A stretch of DNA of 64,000 nucleotides from the NCBI GenBank assembly GCA_028023455.1, contig JAQFVV010006354.1, forward strand, positions 2,800,007 to 2,864,006. Reading direction: 5' to 3'. Below are positions 58,961 through 64,000 of the stretch, piece after piece. This stretch comes from Epiperipatus broadwayi. Lineage: Eukaryota; Onychophora; Udeonychophora; Euonychophora; Peripatidae. A program made the translations under genes and the position numbers. The number at the start of each line of letters is the position of its first letter. Position 1 is the first letter of the stretch. Below the pieces are notes generated by a model. It was given only the letters and a program-made list of their open reading frames with translations. It ran no database searches and had not been told where the DNA came from.

Positions 58961-61565
58961 TGTTTCCAATTATTAACAAAATGTAATATTTTAATGTCAT
59001 AAAATTATTCAAATACATACATAGTTACAGAGACATGCATTTATATCCTACATTAAAAATCAAGTGTTGATTGTTATACAATATTCAGGCAGTACAAATT
59101 CTTCAATTTACTTGGATCATAGTTTAATATGATACTTACATATAATACATGCTGCTGATATTTGTGATGGCAGAATATCATACATTTCTCAAGTATGGTG
59201 TGTGTGTTTGCAATAGTAGAATGTTTATTAAAAGAGAAAATTTTTAAGAACACAAAATAATAAGCACAAATAAAAAAAAAATAATTGCCACATTTTGATA
59301 CAGTGTTCTGCAAGTGCAAACATGAGTAGCCGATCAAATACATATGTATCTTCAATATATTTAAAGCATTGTCATTTTATTTCCAAACAAGAAATTACGT
59401 TAAGTCAATTGCATTGTTTATCTCATTTTTTTAGCAATTCATCTTTTTTTTTACTTTATCATGACAACTTGTATATATACTACTTGTGTTGGTATTTTGT
59501 TGTAATTAATTAGAATATAAATTTTGAAATGTTTTAACACAATATTTCAGAAAGATAATTTATTCTTAAAAACAAATAATCTTTTTTTTATTGAATTGAA
59601 AGTTAATTGCGAAATGGATTATTCATTTTGCTGTTTTTTTATTAGAAAGTTATATTTTACATTTTTTCTTTTCCCAATTATGTTAAATTACATATACAGT
59701 AAGTATTTGTAAAAACCACTAATGTTCATCTTTTATGTTTTTGGTCAAACAGATTTTCCCTTTCTTTCTTCTTTTCTAAACTAAAAAATAAGCAAATATT
59801 TAAAAACATTTCAATGTTTTATTTTGTTCTGTTTTTATGGCTTTGTTGCAATGTCTTTACAAAAAAATTTAGATTTGATAAAATTTCAAAATTATATATT
59901 GCTTATGGCTTTTTTTTTTAATCTTATTGTTTTAAATCCGTTTATTTTTCCTTTTTTAAATAATTACAAACATTCATTAAACTAATTCATTTTTAATAGT
60001 AATGTAAATAACAAGTAAAAATGTTAATTTATGTACCTCCTATTTTAGATGCTTGCAACAATTTATATATGTCTCTTAGCTACTAATAGTTCGTTAAAAG
60101 TTATATTAAATATTTCTCATTTTGAATTTAAATGTTATTGCTTTTGAAATAAACTTCATAGACCAATAATTAATAACCGTAATGACTTTCAAAATGTTCC
60201 AATTTTATTAATTAACATATTTTTTTGTTATCCTAACTGTGGCTGACATTATTATTTTTATTTTAGGATAAAAATATAATAAATAAGTAGTTAATCTGTT
60301 ATACTAATAGTAGTGGTAGTGCTAGTAGAAATAAAATTATAATACTAATAATAATACAATATTAGTAATGTTAATAAAAGTATTAAGACTAACAGAATTG
60401 TCATAGAAATAGTATCATCAACGGTGGCAATAGTACAACAGTATTTGGTCGATAGTAGATAAATTTATTTTTATGAAGTAAATGTATAATAAGTGTCATA
60501 TAATAAACAATATTGAATATCTTACTTAATTAATACTTTATGTTTGTTACATATTTTTCTTTAGGTAAGTACTTATATGGTCAATGACTTCAAATTTTAT
60601 AACTGAGAAATGGTTAATAATCAAATTTCGGTATACAAATTGAAACACATTCTAATATTATCTTGCACATTCTCTTTTATTTAAAATTAATACTTTGTTG
60701 TTGTTTTTTTTTTTTTTTAAGAAAACTTTGAAACAAAAGTTTTTAAAACAAACCAGTTGAAATTGATTTTATATTTTCTAAAATATATTCTATTAAAATG
60801 GCTTTAGGAAATATTGAAATCTTCAAATTATGATGTATTCTTAATGATAAATTATTTAGATAGTAATTTATTACTATTTATGATTTATTAAAGTTATCAT
60901 CAAAATTTTCAAAACCACTATTTTAAAATTTTATTTCTTATAATATTTATTTCATTTGACAAAAATAGTTTGATCAGAAAACAAAAATATTATATAGATA
61001 ATGATTACTCTGTATAATTACCACTTTTGTTAATAATAAAAAGTAAATTTGTAAGCATATAATGTATAATATAACTGTACATTGAAGAATGCCATGGTAT
61101 AGTAGTAGCACATTGAAGTTCAAAGAGAGCATAGTGAATATATATATATATTCTAACCTATGAATAAATCGACTTTTGCATCATAATGACCTAATCCATT
61201 CTAACCTGTAACGAGCACAGACGTTCGTTACATTGTTTTTTTATTTATTTATTAAACATGAAAGTAAATTAAAAAGTTTGCATTTAAAAATTTTCTTTAA
61301 GAATTAAAAATTGAAATTAAATATCATCTTAAACTCTTATATATTAAATCGCACAGATAATGAAAAATTATTAAAATAAAACTTTATTAAAGAAAAAGTA
61401 TTTTAAAACTAAATTTTAAAAAGATTTGGAAATAAAATTATATCTTTAAATTTATCTTTAAATAAATCTTTGATTTGGAAAACAGGTTAATTAATCAGAA
61501 ATGGAAATGATAAATTTAATTAGTCAAATGTAAACCAGCCTTGGGCATTTAAATGTAAAAACACC
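58961..61565. other. AT-rich spacer, nothing recognised
   Basis: About 2.6 kb of AT-rich DNA. ORFs are under 95 codons with no motifs. A loose AAT/AGT mixture at 60300-60440 looks like a decayed trinucleotide array. Confidence 0.6.
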
Positions 61566-62069
61566 GGTCAGATAGGAAAACAATAGAAACTTTTAGCAAA
61601 TGAAATAAATCCATTGGGAAATCGGACCTCAATGAAAAGGATCATCACATCGATGATGTAATGTTAAGTCAATCTTTCAAAGTAATATAAAAGGACAAGT
61701 TTGGAAATTATTAGTTAGTGATTATTTGATTATTGATTATTACGATGTGACTATATGTAGTACTACAGAGTTGGAGGTGGGGGAATTGACAGACGCACTG
61801 TCAATTCTGTCAGCTGTTAAAGAAAGAAAGAGAAATGAACTATCGTTTTTCCACATTGAGGACCAGTTAAAACAAAAAACTCCGGATAGATAAATAAATC
61901 AGCCAACAGAATATCAATCTTAGGACGGTGTGGGAATTTACATTCATGGCAAGCAACGGATAAAGTTGGACGTTTTAAAAATCGTAAGAACTTTATATTC
62001 ACTTGAAACAATAAGAACTCTAAATTTTAAAACTTTTTAGTAAATAATGCAATAGAATCCTATCTGACC
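61566..62069. repeat. possible small element with 12-bp inverted ends
   Basis: GGTCAGATAGGA at 61566-61577 is exactly complementary to TCCTATCTGACC at 62058-62069; a few more bases (CAATAG against CTATTG) pair inside. The 0.5-kb interior has a TATA box. It could be a MITE or part of an LTR. No target duplication is evident. Confidence 0.45.
61611..61693 (+). promoter_or_regulatory. candidate Pol II promoter (CCAAT-like and TATA box)
   Basis: TATAAAAG at 61686-61693 is a consensus TATA box; CCATTGG at 61611-61617, 75 bp upstream, is an inverted CCAAT-like box, and ATCATCACATCGATGATG between them is partly palindromic. Downstream sequence at 61715-61725 (TTAGTTAGTG) could hold an initiator. 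No clear gene follows, so it may belong to an LTR. Confidence 0.35.
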
Positions 62070-62220
62070 AAACTAAATTCTTTATTAATAGTGTTATTTG
62101 ATGTATTTTTTTTCTTATTTATGTAAAATCATTTCCATTTATTTATTTTTTTATTCTTTAAGTTTTTATCATGATTTTTTTGTTTTTCGTTAAATTAATT
62201 ATATAAATGTTAAACTTAAG

Positions 62221-62460
62221 TCGGGCGTGAATGGCTGTATAGATTTGTAAAGTTATATTAGGGGAGGGTAATCTTAGGTTATTTGTGTCGTTGTTAGATT
62301 GGGTCAATGGATTGGATATATTGATGTAGTTAGCAGATGTAATCGGAGAATCGCTACTGGCAGAATCGCTTCATACGCCGCACTCTCCCATTTTGCCTAT
62401 GGAAGGAATTATAAGACGCAGAGCGCAGTTCCTTTCTATGGAGTTTTTTTTATTGTTCTT
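62221..62460 (+). repeat. tRNA-derived SINE-like fragments
   Basis: CTGGCAGAATCGCTTCATACG (split here as CTGGCAGAATCG at 62357 and CTTCATACGCCG) resembles the tRNA-derived head of SINEs I associate with cephalopods (TGGCAGAATCGTTAGCACG-type). GGGCGTGAATGGCTGTATAG at 62223 is another tRNA-like start. Neither has a clear B box, so both are probably old fragments. Confidence 0.35.
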
Positions 62461-63257
62461 CTCGTTGGATAGAAGTAATATTCCTATCTAATGAAAGTCA
62501 ATATCTTCTCTTAATCTTTTTGGTGCTGCCGTATTCCGTATTACATTGAATACATCGATGTATCAGATGGATTGATGCCAGTTTGACTGCGAATTTTAGC
62601 CTAAAGTTAAATAGGGATAGAATATTTTATTTTCAAATGCAAATCTATGTGGTCTATTCATACTTGACCCTAAATAAAAATGCATTAAATTTAAGTTGTT
62701 TATAGACGCTTGCATGGATTGGTTATCGGTTAAGTATGTTTTGGGTTTTCATATTTGATCAAAATATATAGACATTCGATAAATAATGATACCTTACGGT
62801 CAGTATCTAAAATGTATTTATTCGGATGTCTTTTAAGTTATTGGTGACAATGCAAGTATCTTATGGTGAATACTATTGGGTTACGTATAAATTTCCCTCT
62901 GCAATTGTCAGTAATCAATAATTTTGTATTTTGATCGTTTATGTTTACTATGAAATGTTTTTGACCATGAAATCTATGTAACTGATCTATATTCAACATT
63001 ATAAACAAGCTTTCCTAAATTTATCTATGCGAACTTAATTAAAATGTAAAATTAGAATATAATAGTAATTGAATGTAAATTAAAGTCAAAAATCAAAGTT
63101 AAAAATAATGTTAAATGTTAAAATGTAAACTAATACTAAAATAATTTTAAATCTTATATATATATGTGCATAAATAAATGTTTGTATGTTAATTACTGGC
63201 AGTGGCTTATTTTATTTATTTTTTTAATATTGAAATATAATTAGATTAGATATTATA

Positions 63258-63400
63258 TTATTTAATCTCTGCTATTCCACTGAGCTAGTGACATGGGCTA
63301 ATGATCGGATGCAAAATATAAAAAAAAAAAAAAAATTTTTTTTTTTGACTTACGTATCTGCCTACATTATAAATTTTTCTAGGTTCAAATGCCTAGATGG
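63258..63400. other. isolated Pol III box-like sequences
   Basis: On the minus strand, TAGCTCAGTGG (about 63278-63288) matches the tRNA A box. On the plus strand, GGTTCAAATGCC (63382-63393) resembles a B box. They are on opposite strands and do not form a tRNA, so they are fragments or chance. Confidence 0.3.
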
Positions 63401-64000
63401 CGCCCTGTAGTGCAGTTTACGTTAAGTCTCCTTTGACGGATCGTTACAAACCTAATTTAACTTAGTGGCAATAATTCATTTCTATTATAATAAATAACTA
63501 TTACATTGAGACTCTGATTAAACAAATATAGATTTATAAATGAAAACACGGACTATGTTCAGTGGTCGATTATTTATAAAAATTCAGCTGCAGAGATGTG
63601 AAGGTAAGATCTCGAAAAAATTAAAATCATAAAATAAATTATTGTCAGTAAAATAAATAACTTGGGGAAGAGAGAAAAAACTGCAAGCATCCCCTAATTA
63701 ATAATTTAGAATAAAAATAAGACTCTCCCTTTATCAAAACCACATTCCCAGCTAAAAGCATTTGCACCTTTAAATAATAATGATATCTTGTCATGCTTTT
63801 GTTAATGTTTTTTTTTTAAAAAATATATACTATAATCTGAAAAGAACTTTACTCCTACAGATTAAATGAAAGTAAAATACCATTCTTATGGTATTATTGA
63901 AATTCAAGCACTTTTATGCCACAACATAACTATAATAGTAACAATAATTAATAACTTCTTAAGTAATGAATAATGATAATAATCTCAGGGTTCCTTTGTT

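Noticed and set aside
63278-63393. tRNA gene suggested by A-box and B-box matches
   Set aside because: The two boxes are on opposite strands and cannot belong to one gene.

Overview
This is a very AT-rich, repeat-dominated piece of animal nuclear DNA in which I found no convincing host gene. Evidence for an animal genome: LTR and non-LTR retrotransposons, a hAT-type DNA transposon, many long simple-sequence arrays (TA, AAT, AGT, TTC/TTA, TCTA, GT), and tRNA-derived SINE-like fragments. One SINE-like fragment near 62.37 kb resembles tRNA-derived SINEs I associate with cephalopods, so my best guess is a mollusc, perhaps octopus or squid. That placement is an inference, not a demonstration.

Layout. 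1-10.76 kb: an almost complete Gypsy-type LTR retrotransposon on the minus strand, with two near-identical LTRs of about 0.88 kb, an intact 636-residue Gag, and a Pol broken by two frameshifts and one in-frame stop. 10.84-11.36 kb: a 0.5 kb foldback (inverted repeat). 11.53-13.25 kb: a decayed RTE-like LINE reverse transcriptase on the plus strand. 14.05-14.39 kb: a TCTA/TCCA array. 16.00-19.62 kb: a degenerate hAT element with an exact 8-bp target duplication, disrupted by a second foldback (17.52-18.20 kb) that has its own 13-bp duplication. 21.53-22.75 kb: three tandem copies of a unit of about 475 bp. 22.85-29.0 kb: two very long neighbouring foldbacks (1.9 and 3.6 kb) embedded in AAT arrays. 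29-34.2 kb: AT-rich DNA with TA/GT arrays and no gene seen. 35.16-35.93 kb: an uninterrupted 256-codon ORF whose C-terminal third resembles the Gag capsid of the first element and which carries a duplicated 49-residue acidic module. 40.44-40.86 kb: a spacerless palindrome of about 294 bp inside TA arrays. 45.13-45.33 kb: a short coding remnant that may be the end of a Penelope-like element. 50.58-58.54 kb: a second, much older Gypsy element on the plus strand with LTRs of 1.8-2.0 kb. 58.67-58.96 kb: TTC/TTA arrays. 59-64 kb: mostly unremarkable AT-rich DNA with a possible Pol II promoter/TIR unit (61.57-62.07 kb) and tRNA-like pieces.

The coding parts belong to mobile elements. In element 1, Gag (particle shell), protease, reverse transcriptase/RNase H and integrase would act together in a copy-and-paste cycle, but this copy is probably not autonomous. 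The most unusual theme is the density of long inverted repeats (five) and how often inserted elements sit inside simple-sequence arrays.
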